Virus record (IMG/VR): IMGVR_UViG_3300043419_000785
Span: 1 to 62,008 of that record
Reading direction: 5' to 3' (one strand)
DNA: 62,008 nucleotides
Origin: a virus
Shown: positions 35,707-41,624 of the stretch, in pieces
Position numbering within the stretch: position 1 is the stretch's first letter
Layout of the letters: every line of letters starts with the position of its first letter
Program-made: the position numbers and the translations under genes
Notes under the pieces: generated by a model
Told to the model about the DNA's origin: nothing
Seen by the model: only the letters and a program-made list of their open reading frames with translations
The model's database searches: none

Positions 35707-35909
35707 TATTAATGACAGCACGCTAAAATGTTTTGTTGGATAAGCGAATCTACGTCGGTAGAGGGTAGTCGAAGAAAATATGTTCCGTAGGGGGCGGGGA
35801 GGATTATAGGAAAAAGGAGGGGCGGGGGCTTGCCATGTGGGGGTGGTTGACCCCGGGTGGGGGAGGGGGTAGGGGGCAGGGGAGGGGGTAATGCCGTAGC
35901 GTCATTCGT
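35707..35909. other. Divergent intergenic region with dense G-tracts
   Basis: No gene was found between 35680 and 36034. On the plus strand many runs of three or more G occur from about 35765. The run at 35855-35888 has six consecutive tracts separated by one or two bases (for example GGGGGAGGGGGTAGGGGG), a strong G-quadruplex candidate. It separates the two divergent early regions and may be a transcription or replication control site. Confidence 0.65.
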
Positions 35910-36018
35910 CCACGCTAGTACAGCGGAGATAGAGGGGCAGGGCCAACTACTTAACCCTCGCAGGTATGGGTGTGCTCTAGTTGGCTACACTGCGTCAAGT
36001 GTATATATATGATGTAAC
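35910..36018 (+). promoter_or_regulatory. Conserved cassette element R1
   Basis: First copy. It has CCACGCTAGTA at offset 0, a perfect 8-bp stem GCCAACTA (35942-35949)/TAGTTGGC (35978-35985), CCTCGCAGGTATGG in the loop, then TGTAT at offset 90 and TGTAAC at offset 103. A stem-loop follows: GTAAC (36014-36018)/GTTAC (36025-36029), with the AGGAGG site in the loop. Confidence 0.85.
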
Positions 36019-36034
36019 TAGGAGGTTACGAGTC

Positions 36035-36310
36035 ATGTTGCATGAGATATTCAGGGTCAAGGTCGCCAATCAGTTTGGCGACGTCGTCGTAGAAAAGCGT
36101 GTTGACTGGGTCGCGATGACAGACACCACTGACATGACATTCACAACCCGTGAGGTCACGGAGACACTTTGGTTGATTATGCCAAAGATGTGCAAGTGTG
36201 AATGGGACTTAGTCAAGGTAGGCGGGAACCGTCGTTTTCGCAAACTTTGGTTCGAGTCAATTGACGGGCGATATGTTCTATACATATCTGCCAGAAAGGA
36301 GCGGAAGTAA
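36035..36310 (+). CDS. Cassette 1 protein a, 91 aa, unrecognised
   Basis: ATG 36035 follows AGGAGG (36020-36025), which is held in the leader stem-loop; an upstream in-frame TTG lies inside the promoter element and is rejected. The protein (MLHEIFRVKVANQFGDVVVE) is alpha/beta-like with a basic C-terminus (YISARKERK). No family is recognised. The stop overlaps the next ATG (TAATG), so it is paired with a small membrane peptide. Confidence 0.7.
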   Translation: MLHEIFRVKVANQFGDVVVEKRVDWVAMTDTTDMTFTTREVTETLWLIMPKMCKCEWDLVKVGGNRRFRKLWFESIDGRYVLYISARKERK

Positions 36311-36399
36311 TGCGAGAGATTCGCTTTACGGTTGCACAGGTTATCGCCTGTGTAATCTTCTGCGGCGCTGTTGGCGCCCTCATCGTCTTAAACTTCTAG
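36310..36399 (+). CDS. Cassette 1 protein b, 29-aa single-pass membrane peptide
   Basis: This short gene starts at ATG 36310, coupled to the previous stop, with GGAGCGGAAG upstream. Residues 8-27 (AQVIACVIFCGAVGALIVLN) are one hydrophobic helix after a charged start (MREIRF). It ends 13 bases before a strong terminator. Function unknown. Confidence 0.6.
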   Translation: MREIRFTVAQVIACVIFCGAVGALIVLNF

Positions 36400-36411
36400 G
36401 GAAACCTAGAA

Positions 36412-36439
36412 AGGAGGGCTTCGGCCCTCCTCTTTTTTT
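36412..36439 (+). terminator. TTCG-loop terminator, cassette 1
   Basis: AGGAGGGC-TTCG-GCCCTCCT followed by a T-run. Confidence 0.9.
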
Positions 36440-36465
36440 GACCAAAAAAGCGGAGCATAACATAA

Positions 36466-36574
36466 CCACGCTAGTAATGCAGACTTGTCGACAGCGGACG
36501 AACTACATAAACCTCGCACGTATAGGTTGGCTTTAGTTGGCTGGACTGCGTCAAGTGTACTTATAAAGTGTATG
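36466..36574 (+). promoter_or_regulatory. Conserved cassette element R2
   Basis: CCACGCTAGTAATGC starts the element, TAGTTGG lies at offset 68, TGTAC at 90 and TGTATG at 103. A leader hairpin TGTA-GGC/GCC-TACA follows. The upstream GGAGCATAA box is present. Confidence 0.85.
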
Positions 36575-36613
36575 GCGATATTGCCTACAACGTAATCGAA
36601 CGGAGGTAATACC

Positions 36614-36814
36614 TTGACGTATTCCTACCGTATGAATGGTGCCTTGCGAGTGGAATTCACTTACAAGGGATACGACTGCGAGATAGAACTATCTCATGGT
36701 GGTATCACAACCCTTCATATCGACAGCCTTGGCTGTTTTGAGTTTGATAGTGATGTATGCACATTACATCATCTAACAAACTTTGCGGATGCCGTCATCC
36801 GCCAATCATCGTAG
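36614..36814 (+). CDS. Cassette 2 protein a, 66 aa
   Basis: A TTG start at 36614 is chosen because GGAGG (36602-36606) is spaced 7 bases from it. The product MTYSYRMNGALRVEFTYKGY is beta-rich, with acidic and His residues in the C-terminal half (CTLHHLTNF). Unrecognised. It is followed by a stem-loop and a membrane protein gene. Confidence 0.65.
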   Translation: MTYSYRMNGALRVEFTYKGYDCEIELSHGGITTLHIDSLGCFEFDSDVCTLHHLTNFADAVIRQSS

Positions 36815-36825
36815 TGTTTGTGATT

Positions 36826-36847
36826 GCCCCTCGGGAAACTGAGGGGC
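36826..36847 (+). other. Stem-loop in front of the cassette 2b ribosome site
   Basis: GCCCCTC-GGGAAACT-GAGGGGC ends one base before the GGAGG of the next gene. With no T-run it is more likely a translation or mRNA-stability element than a terminator. Confidence 0.55.
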
Positions 36848-36859
36848 GGAGGTTTCACC

Positions 36860-37042
36860 TTGAACAAAGGTTTATTGATGGGGCTTTTCGTCGTTGCAGT
36901 GATTCATACGGCTTTGTCGTTGCTGCTTGCTTTGGGTTTGCGGTCGTACTTTTGGTACGCTTCATTCCTAGCGACTGTGATTGTCGCTAACATCATCGGA
37001 CATCACCCTGCGGTTTACGCAGAGCTGACAAAGAAGGGTTGA
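36860..37042 (+). CDS. Cassette 2 protein b, two-helix membrane protein, 60 aa
   Basis: The TTG start at 36860 (MNKGLLMGLFVVAVIHTALS) is supported by GGAGG at 36848-36852. Two hydrophobic helices (about 4-25 and 29-46) surround a short RSYFW turn, with the tail HHPAVYAELTKKG. Unrecognised. It repeats the soluble-plus-membrane layout of cassettes 1 and 3. Confidence 0.65.
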   Translation: MNKGLLMGLFVVAVIHTALSLLLALGLRSYFWYASFLATVIVANIIGHHPAVYAELTKKG

Positions 37043-37047
37043 CCTTT

Positions 37048-37072
37048 GGAGGGCTTCGGCCCTCCTTTTTTT
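37048..37072 (+). terminator. TTCG-loop terminator, cassette 2
   Basis: GGAGGGC-TTCG-GCCCTCC then seven T. Confidence 0.9.
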
Positions 37073-37097
37073 CGACTTATGCGGGAGCATATGCACA

Positions 37098-37206
37098 CCA
37101 CGCTAGTAATGCAGAGTTAGTCAAGGAAGACGAACTACATACACCTCGTAGGTATGGATGTGCTTCGGTTGGCAGAATACCACGGTTTGTACTTACATAA
37201 TGTAAC
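37098..37206 (+). promoter_or_regulatory. Conserved cassette element R3
   Basis: CCACGCTAGTAATGC, CGGTTGG at offset 68, TGTAC at 90, TGTAAC at 103. The leader hairpin GTAAC/GTTA holds AAGGAGG in its loop. The GGGAGCATA box upstream forms ATGC-GGGA-GCAT. Confidence 0.85.
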
Positions 37207-37223
37207 CAAGGAGGTTATATACA

Positions 37224-37469
37224 ATGCGGTACTTTGAATTGTGTCGGGTTCGTGATGTGTCGCCGATGTCAACTGATGTCGAATATTCGGCACCATGTGT
37301 CATGTGTGGTGACAAGGTCAAGGTGGTCGTGTCTGAACAAGACCACGTGTCAATGCGGTGGGAAAACAGTATCCCGCAGCATCTCGAGATTTCATCTCGG
37401 GAATTCTTCATGTCGGGTATGTGCTCGGGATGTCAGGAGGATGTTTTCAGCGATGAAGACGAGGATTAG
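37224..37469 (+). CDS. Cassette 3 protein a, Cys-rich, 81 aa
   Basis: ATG 37224 follows AAGGAGG. The protein has two Cys pairs (APCVMCGDK and GMCSGCQED), so it probably binds zinc as a small ribbon, and an acidic tail FSDEDED. No named family. It overlaps the start of a membrane peptide gene. Confidence 0.7.
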   Translation: MRYFELCRVRDVSPMSTDVEYSAPCVMCGDKVKVVVSEQDHVSMRWENSIPQHLEISSREFFMSGMCSGCQEDVFSDEDED

Positions 37470-37569
37470 ACTTTGGGATGCCATGATGGTCGCCATCATG
37501 GTTTTCGTCGGGCTGGCGTGGATGTGGATGGTCGCCAATGGCGTCTATCTCGTCGACTTTGAATTCTGA
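37453..37569 (+). CDS. Cassette 3 protein b, 38-aa membrane peptide
   Basis: ATG 37453 lies inside the end of the previous gene, with GGAGG 12 bases upstream. MKTRIRLWDAMMVAIMVFVG then LAWMWMV is a basic start followed by one hydrophobic helix. It ends just before the terminator. Unrecognised. Confidence 0.55.
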   Translation: MKTRIRLWDAMMVAIMVFVGLAWMWMVANGVYLVDFEF

Positions 37570-37574
37570 ACTCA

Positions 37575-37598
37575 GGAGGCTTCGGCCTCCTTTTTTTT
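37575..37598 (+). terminator. TTCG-loop terminator, cassette 3
   Basis: GGAGGC-TTCG-GCCTCC then eight T. Confidence 0.9.
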
Positions 37599-37599
37599 G

Positions 37600-37620
37600 T
37601 GTGCCAAATCGGGAGCACAC
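37600..37620 (+). other. Post-terminator hairpin (example)
   Basis: GTGTGC and GCACAC flank CAAATCGGGA. Equivalent stems with other bases stand before other cassette elements, for example ATGC/GCAT before 37098 and GTGC/GCAC before 40470. Confidence 0.6.
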
Positions 37621-37625
37621 CACCA

Positions 37626-37734
37626 CCACGCTAGTAATGCCAATGTGACCAACCAGGACGAACTACATAAGCCTAGCAGGTATGGGTTGGTTATAGTTGG
37701 TGGTGCACGTGGAAGTGTACTTATTAGATGTAAG
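37626..37734 (+). promoter_or_regulatory. Conserved cassette element R4
   Basis: CCACGCTAGTAATGC, TAGTTGG at offset 68, TGTAC at 90, TGTAAG at 103. The leader stem switches to GTAAG (37730-37734)/CTTAC (37742-37746), a compensated change. Confidence 0.85.
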
Positions 37735-37765
37735 TGACGTACTTACAATGAAAGGTTTACTAATC

Positions 37766-37999
37766 ATGATTAGTATGACATTCGAGAAGTTTTGGGCGTA
37801 CGTGTCCCGATACATCTCAAACCGTATCGGCGTTGGATTGGACGACTTGGCTGATGTAGATATCTGGGATTATTACTCAGAGCATCCTGAGACCAAGGAG
37901 CATTGGCAAGGGGCTATTCGTGATGCAGCGGAGCACGCTATGTCTGAGCAGGACTGCGTAGACCCTGAAATCATGGCATTGTTCTCTACTCAGGACTAA
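37766..37999 (+). CDS. Cassette 4 protein, acidic, 77 aa
   Basis: ATG 37766 (MISMTFEKFWAYVSRYISNR) follows AAAGG; ATG 37748 is an alternative start. The protein is acidic and helical (EHPETKEHWQGAIRDAAEHA). Unrecognised; probably a cytoplasmic regulator or inhibitor by size. Confidence 0.6.
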   Translation: MISMTFEKFWAYVSRYISNRIGVGLDDLADVDIWDYYSEHPETKEHWQGAIRDAAEHAMSEQDCVDPEIMALFSTQD

Positions 38000-38012
38000 G
38001 ATATGCGGCCCG

Positions 38013-38044
38013 GGCTGACGTTCTCATGTGATACTCCGTCAGCC
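38013..38044 (+). other. Extra stem-loop after cassette 4
   Basis: GGCTGACG pairs with CGTCAGCC, ten bases before the main terminator. No T-run follows. Confidence 0.5.
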
Positions 38045-38053
38045 TTATACCGC

Positions 38054-38087
38054 AGAACCGGGGCTTCGGCTCCGGTTCTTTTTTTGG
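38054..38087 (+). terminator. TTCG-loop terminator, cassette 4
   Basis: AGAACCGGGGC-TTCG-GCTCCGGTTCT with a T-run. Confidence 0.9.
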
Positions 38088-38110
38088 CTGGTTGCCAAAC
38101 CACACACACA

Positions 38111-38219
38111 CCACGCTAGTATTGCCAATATCATCAAGCCAAACGAACTACATAGACCACGCAGGTATGGGTTGGTTATAGTTGGTGGTACGGCGACAAG
38201 TGTACTTATTATATGTAAG
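38111..38219 (+). promoter_or_regulatory. Conserved cassette element R5
   Basis: CCACGCTAGTATTGC, TAGTTGG at 68, TGTAC at 90, TGTAAG at 103. The leader stem GTAAG (38215-38219)/CTTAC (38229-38233) has GGAGG in the loop. Confidence 0.85.
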
Positions 38220-38237
38220 CGTTGGAGGCTTACTATC

Positions 38238-38675
38238 ATGTATCAAGTCAAACAACGTTCACCGTTCGGTGAAACGTACGTGCACGGGCAATTTATGTCG
38301 TTTAGCAATGCAATGCATTGCTGCCTTGCAGTCAATGATACCCGTAGCAGGGCATTCAAGGCGTATCCTGCCTACATTTTTGAATCGGTAACACAACGTG
38401 TTATCAAGCCATCACGACGCCCTGCATATTATTATGCAATCTTTGTGAATGAAGGGCATTATGCATACGGCGGTGCTGAAATATTCACAAGTGTAAAGGC
38501 TATCAAGGCCGAGTTATTTGAGCGATTGAATAATCAGCGGCGATACCCTTGCGTGGATAAGCGGGCAAGTTTTGAGGTCTACTACCTCAATCCTGATGAC
38601 CTTGATTACACTTGCCCTGATTTTCGTGTGCACTTCGGTAAACGCGGCGGCGTCAAAATAACAAAATATGTTTGA
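38238..38675 (+). CDS. Cassette 5 protein, 145 aa, unrecognised
   Basis: ATG 38238 (MYQVKQRSPFGETYVHGQFM) follows GGAGG in the leader hairpin. The protein is basic and rich in Tyr, with YYYAIFVNEGHYAYGGAEIF in the centre. No motif identifies it. It is the sole gene of its cassette. Confidence 0.65.
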   Translation: MYQVKQRSPFGETYVHGQFMSFSNAMHCCLAVNDTRSRAFKAYPAYIFESVTQRVIKPSRRPAYYYAIFVNEGHYAYGGAEIFTSVKAIKAELFERLNNQRRYPCVDKRASFEVYYLNPDDLDYTCPDFRVHFGKRGGVKITKYV

Positions 38676-38679
38676 CGCA

Positions 38680-38705
38680 GGGAGGCTTCGGCCTCCCTTT
38701 TTTTT
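38680..38705 (+). terminator. TTCG-loop terminator, cassette 5
   Basis: GGGAGGC-TTCG-GCCTCCC with a T-run. It is followed by the palindrome GTCAGCCTGGCTGAC. Confidence 0.9.
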
Positions 38706-38730
38706 GTCAGCCTGGCTGACCACACACACA

Positions 38731-38839
38731 CCACGCTAGTACTGCATATATAGACAACACGGACGAACTACACAATCCTCGCAGGTATGGGTCTGCTTTA
38801 GTTAGTGGTACGTGTGCGATTGTACTAAATAGATGTAAC
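38731..38839 (+). promoter_or_regulatory. Conserved cassette element R6
   Basis: CCACGCTAGTACTGC, TAGTTAG at 68, TGTAC at 90, TGTAAC at 103. Leader stem GTAAC (38835-38839)/GTTAC (38845-38849) with AGGAG as the loop. Confidence 0.85.
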
Positions 38840-38853
38840 AGGAGGTTACTAAC

Positions 38854-39087
38854 ATGGATTGGATTACAGGAGAGCTGTTCGCATGGTACGGCGACAGCAT
38901 GGTTTTGCAGGTAGAAGAATCACGGGAACCCGTAACGGCTGATTGGTGCCGTGATTTCGTATATGAAGACTTCGATTCCTGCGAATTGAAGGAAGGCACG
39001 GCACTACATAGCATCTTTAATCATTTGCTTTGGTACGCCGAGTGGGACAAATTGGCAGAACGTGTAAACGCAGTATTGGAGGATTAG
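38854..39087 (+). CDS. Cassette 6 protein a, acidic, 77 aa
   Basis: ATG 38854 (MDWITGELFAWYGDSMVLQV) follows GGAGG. The protein is acidic and rich in Trp/Phe. Unrecognised. A GGAGG within its last codons primes the adjacent gene. Confidence 0.65.
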   Translation: MDWITGELFAWYGDSMVLQVEESREPVTADWCRDFVYEDFDSCELKEGTALHSIFNHLLWYAEWDKLAERVNAVLED

Positions 39088-39405
39088 ATGGAAATTAGAC
39101 CAAGAGGTTTGGTGCGCCTTGATTGCATCGTTGTTACGGCAGTTAGTTTCATCGATTGGTTGGATTTATTGGTAGAGCTGAAAGAGATTACACCTCGCCA
39201 AGCAAAACTAATCGGCAAGCCAATTCGCCGCGAGATGCGAAAAACCGAGGGTAATTTCAAGTTATACGACATACGTGTATTGCTTGATGCAGGTTACGAG
39301 GGCGAGTGGTCGCCGGCGATTCATAATAACTGGCATCACTTAATCCAGTTATGCGCCAAAGACCTCAAGACATCGGAGGCGAATGACTTCTATGTGAGAG
39401 CATAG
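39088..39405 (+). CDS. Cassette 6 protein b, 105 aa
   Basis: ATG 39088 directly follows the previous stop, with GGAGG six bases before it. The product MEIRPRGLVRLDCIVVTAVS is an alpha/beta protein with a basic middle (KLIGKPIRREMRKTEG). Unrecognised. Confidence 0.65.
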   Translation: MEIRPRGLVRLDCIVVTAVSFIDWLDLLVELKEITPRQAKLIGKPIRREMRKTEGNFKLYDIRVLLDAGYEGEWSPAIHNNWHHLIQLCAKDLKTSEANDFYVRA

Positions 39406-39408
39406 ACC

Positions 39409-39435
39409 GGAGGGCGAAAGCCCTCCATTTTTTTT
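39409..39435 (+). terminator. GAAA-loop terminator, cassette 6
   Basis: GGAGGGC-GAAA-GCCCTCC then a T-run. Confidence 0.9.
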
Positions 39436-39461
39436 GTTCGGCGCGGCGGAGCACACAAGCA

Positions 39462-39570
39462 CCACGCTAGTAATGCCAACATAGTCAAAACAGACAAACT
39501 ACATCATCCTCGCAGGTATGGATTGGCTACGGTTGGCGATACCTCCGCATTTGTACCTTTATGATGTAAG
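39462..39570 (+). promoter_or_regulatory. Conserved cassette element R7
   Basis: CCACGCTAGTAATGC, CGGTTGG at 68, TGTAC at 90, TGTAAG at 103. Leader stem GTAAG (39566-39570)/CTTAC (39578-39582). Confidence 0.85.
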
Positions 39571-39608
39571 CATGGTGCTTACACTGTTATCGTTTGAAGG
39601 ATACTAGC

Positions 39609-40412
39609 ATGTTTACAAAGCATGGCATGTCTCGACATAACACGTTCCTGCTATGGGCAGGACCCTCTGCAATCGATGGTGCACCTATCGGTTTGTTTGT
39701 GTCAGGATTGGCGAATCGTTCGCGCAATCGTAAAACAGGTGCAATGATTCAAACGTACATCATGCGTTTGGATGTCGACCCTGTATTTGCAATCGCAAAT
39801 GGGTTGGATGGTAGCATCTGCGGCATCGGAAAGAATCGATGCCCACACATGATGCAGGAACGCCGCAACGGTAATCGTGTCAAAATGATGCGTACCTGCT
39901 ACGTCAATGTTGGGCAGGGTCCATTGACAATATGGCGTGCATGGGAACGTGGAAACGTACCGATGCCAGACGTCCACACGGTACAGCGTGCAATCGCGGC
40001 GACGGGTCGCCCATTGCGAATGGGTGCATATGGCGACCCTGCGGCGATACCTCAACACGTGTGGGAGAGCATCCTACCGTTTGCGACGGGTCGCACGGGT
40101 TACACCCATCAATGGAACAACAAGATAGGATGGTGGCTTAAAGGTACCGTCATGGCGTCATGTGACAGCCCAGACGACCACCACCGTGCTGTCAATGTAG
40201 GGTGGGGAACGTTTACCGTTCTTCCGCATGACAACTACAAACAGTTGTTCAAATCATTGACACGTACCACGTCGTGCGTGTCCGACCCACAATTCAAGGG
40301 TCGGATGGAATTGATACCGTGTGAACGGTGCCTAAAGTGTGATGGCACACGTAACGTAGCGATACGTGCCCACGGCCCGTCAGAAAAGTGGGTAACCTTA
40401 CCCACCATCTGA
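39609..40412 (+). CDS. Phage hypothetical family with Cys-cluster and CYVNVGQGP motif, 267 aa
   Basis: ATG 39609 (MFTKHGMSRHNTFLLWAGPS) follows GAAGGA. The motifs SRNRKTGAMIQTYIMRLDVD, CGIGKNRCPHM and CYVNVGQGPLTIWRAW occur in many phage proteins of unknown function (similar to what is catalogued as DUF7227). Further cysteines near the end (CERCLKC) suggest metal or Fe-S binding. It is the largest cassette gene and has no partner in its cassette. Confidence 0.6.
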   Translation: MFTKHGMSRHNTFLLWAGPSAIDGAPIGLFVSGLANRSRNRKTGAMIQTYIMRLDVDPVFAIANGLDGSICGIGKNRCPHMMQERRNGNRVKMMRTCYVNVGQGPLTIWRAWERGNVPMPDVHTVQRAIAATGRPLRMGAYGDPAAIPQHVWESILPFATGRTGYTHQWNNKIGWWLKGTVMASCDSPDDHHRAVNVGWGTFTVLPHDNYKQLFKSLTRTTSCVSDPQFKGRMELIPCERCLKCDGTRNVAIRAHGPSEKWVTLPTI

Positions 40413-40416
40413 CACA

Positions 40417-40442
40417 GGGAGGCGAAAGCCTCCCTCTTTTTT
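40417..40442 (+). terminator. GAAA-loop terminator, cassette 7
   Basis: GGGAGGC-GAAA-GCCTCCC then TCTTTTTT. A second stem GTGGGTAA/TTACCCAC lies at the end of the gene. Confidence 0.9.
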
Positions 40443-40469
40443 GTGCCAGCTGCCAGGAGCACAAACACA

Positions 40470-40578
40470 CCACGCTAGTATTGAAAAATAGGGCAGGAGC
40501 CACAATCTACACAATCCTCGCAGGTATGGGTTGGCTACAGTTGACCCGCCCGACAGATGTGTACTTATATATTGTTCA
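40470..40578 (+). promoter_or_regulatory. Conserved cassette element R8
   Basis: CCACGCTAGTATTG, CAGTTGAC at 68, TGTAC at 90. The leader hairpin TGTAG (40583-40587)/CTACA (40598-40602) is shifted downstream, so this copy is the least regular of the first eight. Confidence 0.75.
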
Positions 40579-40630
40579 AGGGTGTAGCGTACATTGACTA
40601 CATCACTTAGGACGTGTTGGAGAAACCACC

Positions 40631-41173
40631 ATGGACAATCAGTCCAAACGCATCGCAGACCTCGTCATCGAACTCATCGGAGCCATGAAGGTCGAACTGA
40701 CCCCGACTGGTTGCAAGGTTGAGGACATCCTCGGCTACATCGACGATGGCATCGCTCCTATCAAGCAGGAGTTTGTCGAGAACGTCTGCCGCATCGACAT
40801 CAACCACGACAACTACACTCTTGTGAACAACGAGCGTGTAGCCGACCTCACCGAGAAGGTAGACGAGGCAATCAACGACATCTCTTCGCTTGAGAGTCGT
40901 ATCGATGACCTCGAGTCCGACGACAAGGACATCGATGTCGAGGGTGAGATTGAGGCATTCCTTGACAACTACAAGGGGCAAAACCTCATCAGCTCTGCCG
41001 TGTCCGAAGCCATCGACAAGGACGAACTCATCGGCGACATCACCGATAGCGTCAAGGACGACATCGAATGGCTGCTCGATGACGACCAGTTCAGAACAAC
41101 GGTACGCCGTATTGTTCAGGAGGAGATCAAGAATGCATTGCAAGTCTTGGTCGCTCATTGGGAAGCCAATTGA
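40631..41173 (+). CDS. Cassette 8 protein, acidic coiled coil, 180 aa
   Basis: ATG 40631 follows GGAG. The protein is strongly acidic, with a likely coiled coil at about 70-100 (LTEKVDEAINDISSLESRID) and a second helical region to the end. It has no cysteine-rich or enzymatic motif. Such acidic helical proteins often mimic or bind host proteins, but this is only a guess. Confidence 0.65.
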   Translation: MDNQSKRIADLVIELIGAMKVELTPTGCKVEDILGYIDDGIAPIKQEFVENVCRIDINHDNYTLVNNERVADLTEKVDEAINDISSLESRIDDLESDDKDIDVEGEIEAFLDNYKGQNLISSAVSEAIDKDELIGDITDSVKDDIEWLLDDDQFRTTVRRIVQEEIKNALQVLVAHWEAN

Positions 41174-41177
41174 GTTG

Positions 41178-41208
41178 GGTGGGGGGCTTCGGCTCCCTGC
41201 CTTTTTTT
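41178..41208 (+). terminator. TTCG-loop terminator, cassette 8
   Basis: An imperfect G-rich stem around GGGGGGC-TTCG-GCTCCC, then seven T. Confidence 0.75.
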
Positions 41209-41234
41209 GTGTGCAGATTGGGAGCACAACACAC

Positions 41235-41343
41235 CCACGCTAGTATTGCCAACATAGACAGCCCCCACAATCTATATCGCCCACGCAGGTACCGTTCGCA
41301 TTCGGTCTGCCAGATTGTGGCACGTGTACAATTACTTTGCAGG
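41235..41343 (+). promoter_or_regulatory. Conserved cassette element R9
   Basis: CCACGCTAGTATTGCC at offset 0 and TGTAC at offset 90 are kept. The internal stem is changed to CCACAATCT (41265-41273)/AGATTGTGG (41312-41320), nine perfect pairs. It drives a six-gene operon rather than one cassette. Confidence 0.8.
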
Positions 41344-41624
41344 TGGTGTGGTATGCAGATTCTGCACCCTCCCCTGTGACGTTACGACACGGAGGGGGTC
41401 GATTTCTGCACCCCTCCCGTAGGCACGTAGGAGCCTCATACACGGACTCTACAAGAGTTCCAATATAGATGTATCAAAACAGGGGTTTCCTGTCTATTTC
41501 GTCCATATTTTCGCCTCTGGGCACAAGTTTGCTTGTCACAGATGTGGTGTATGTGAGCGATAGTGTCTTGTGTTGTGTTGTCTGGCTGTGTTCTTGTTTG
41601 ATTTGATTCTACGGAGGTTTGAGA
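41344..41624 (+). promoter_or_regulatory. Long leader with initiator-type iterons
   Basis: No confident gene lies here. Two inverted copies of the origin iteron are present: 41361-41374 (14 bases identical to those at 48517-48530) and 41398-41418. Short stems ACAGG/CCTGT and ACAAG/CTTGT follow near 41480-41540, and GGAGG before ATG 41625. It is probably the place where the initiator represses the operon, or a second origin. Confidence 0.6.

Noticed and set aside
35981-36034. An in-frame N-terminal extension of the cassette 1 protein from a TTG
   Set aside because: It would run through the conserved promoter element. The GGAGG-supported ATG at 36035 is better.
36240-36262. A tRNA-like GGTTCGAGTC stretch
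   Set aside because: There is no cloverleaf around it, and it lies inside a coding gene.
35910-41343. A CRISPR array explanation for the repeated elements
   Set aside because: The repeats are over 100 bp, the intervals are 470-1010 bp and hold genes, and no cas genes are present.
35910-41343. A classical integron reading of the cassettes
   Set aside because: No tyrosine recombinase or attC core (GTTRRRY) is seen. The cassettes carry their own promoters and terminators, unlike integron cassettes.
41472-41610. A 45-codon frame starting at an ATG in the leader, with a hydrophobic end
   Set aside because: There is no ribosome site, and it lies among regulatory stems and iterons, so I treat it as chance.
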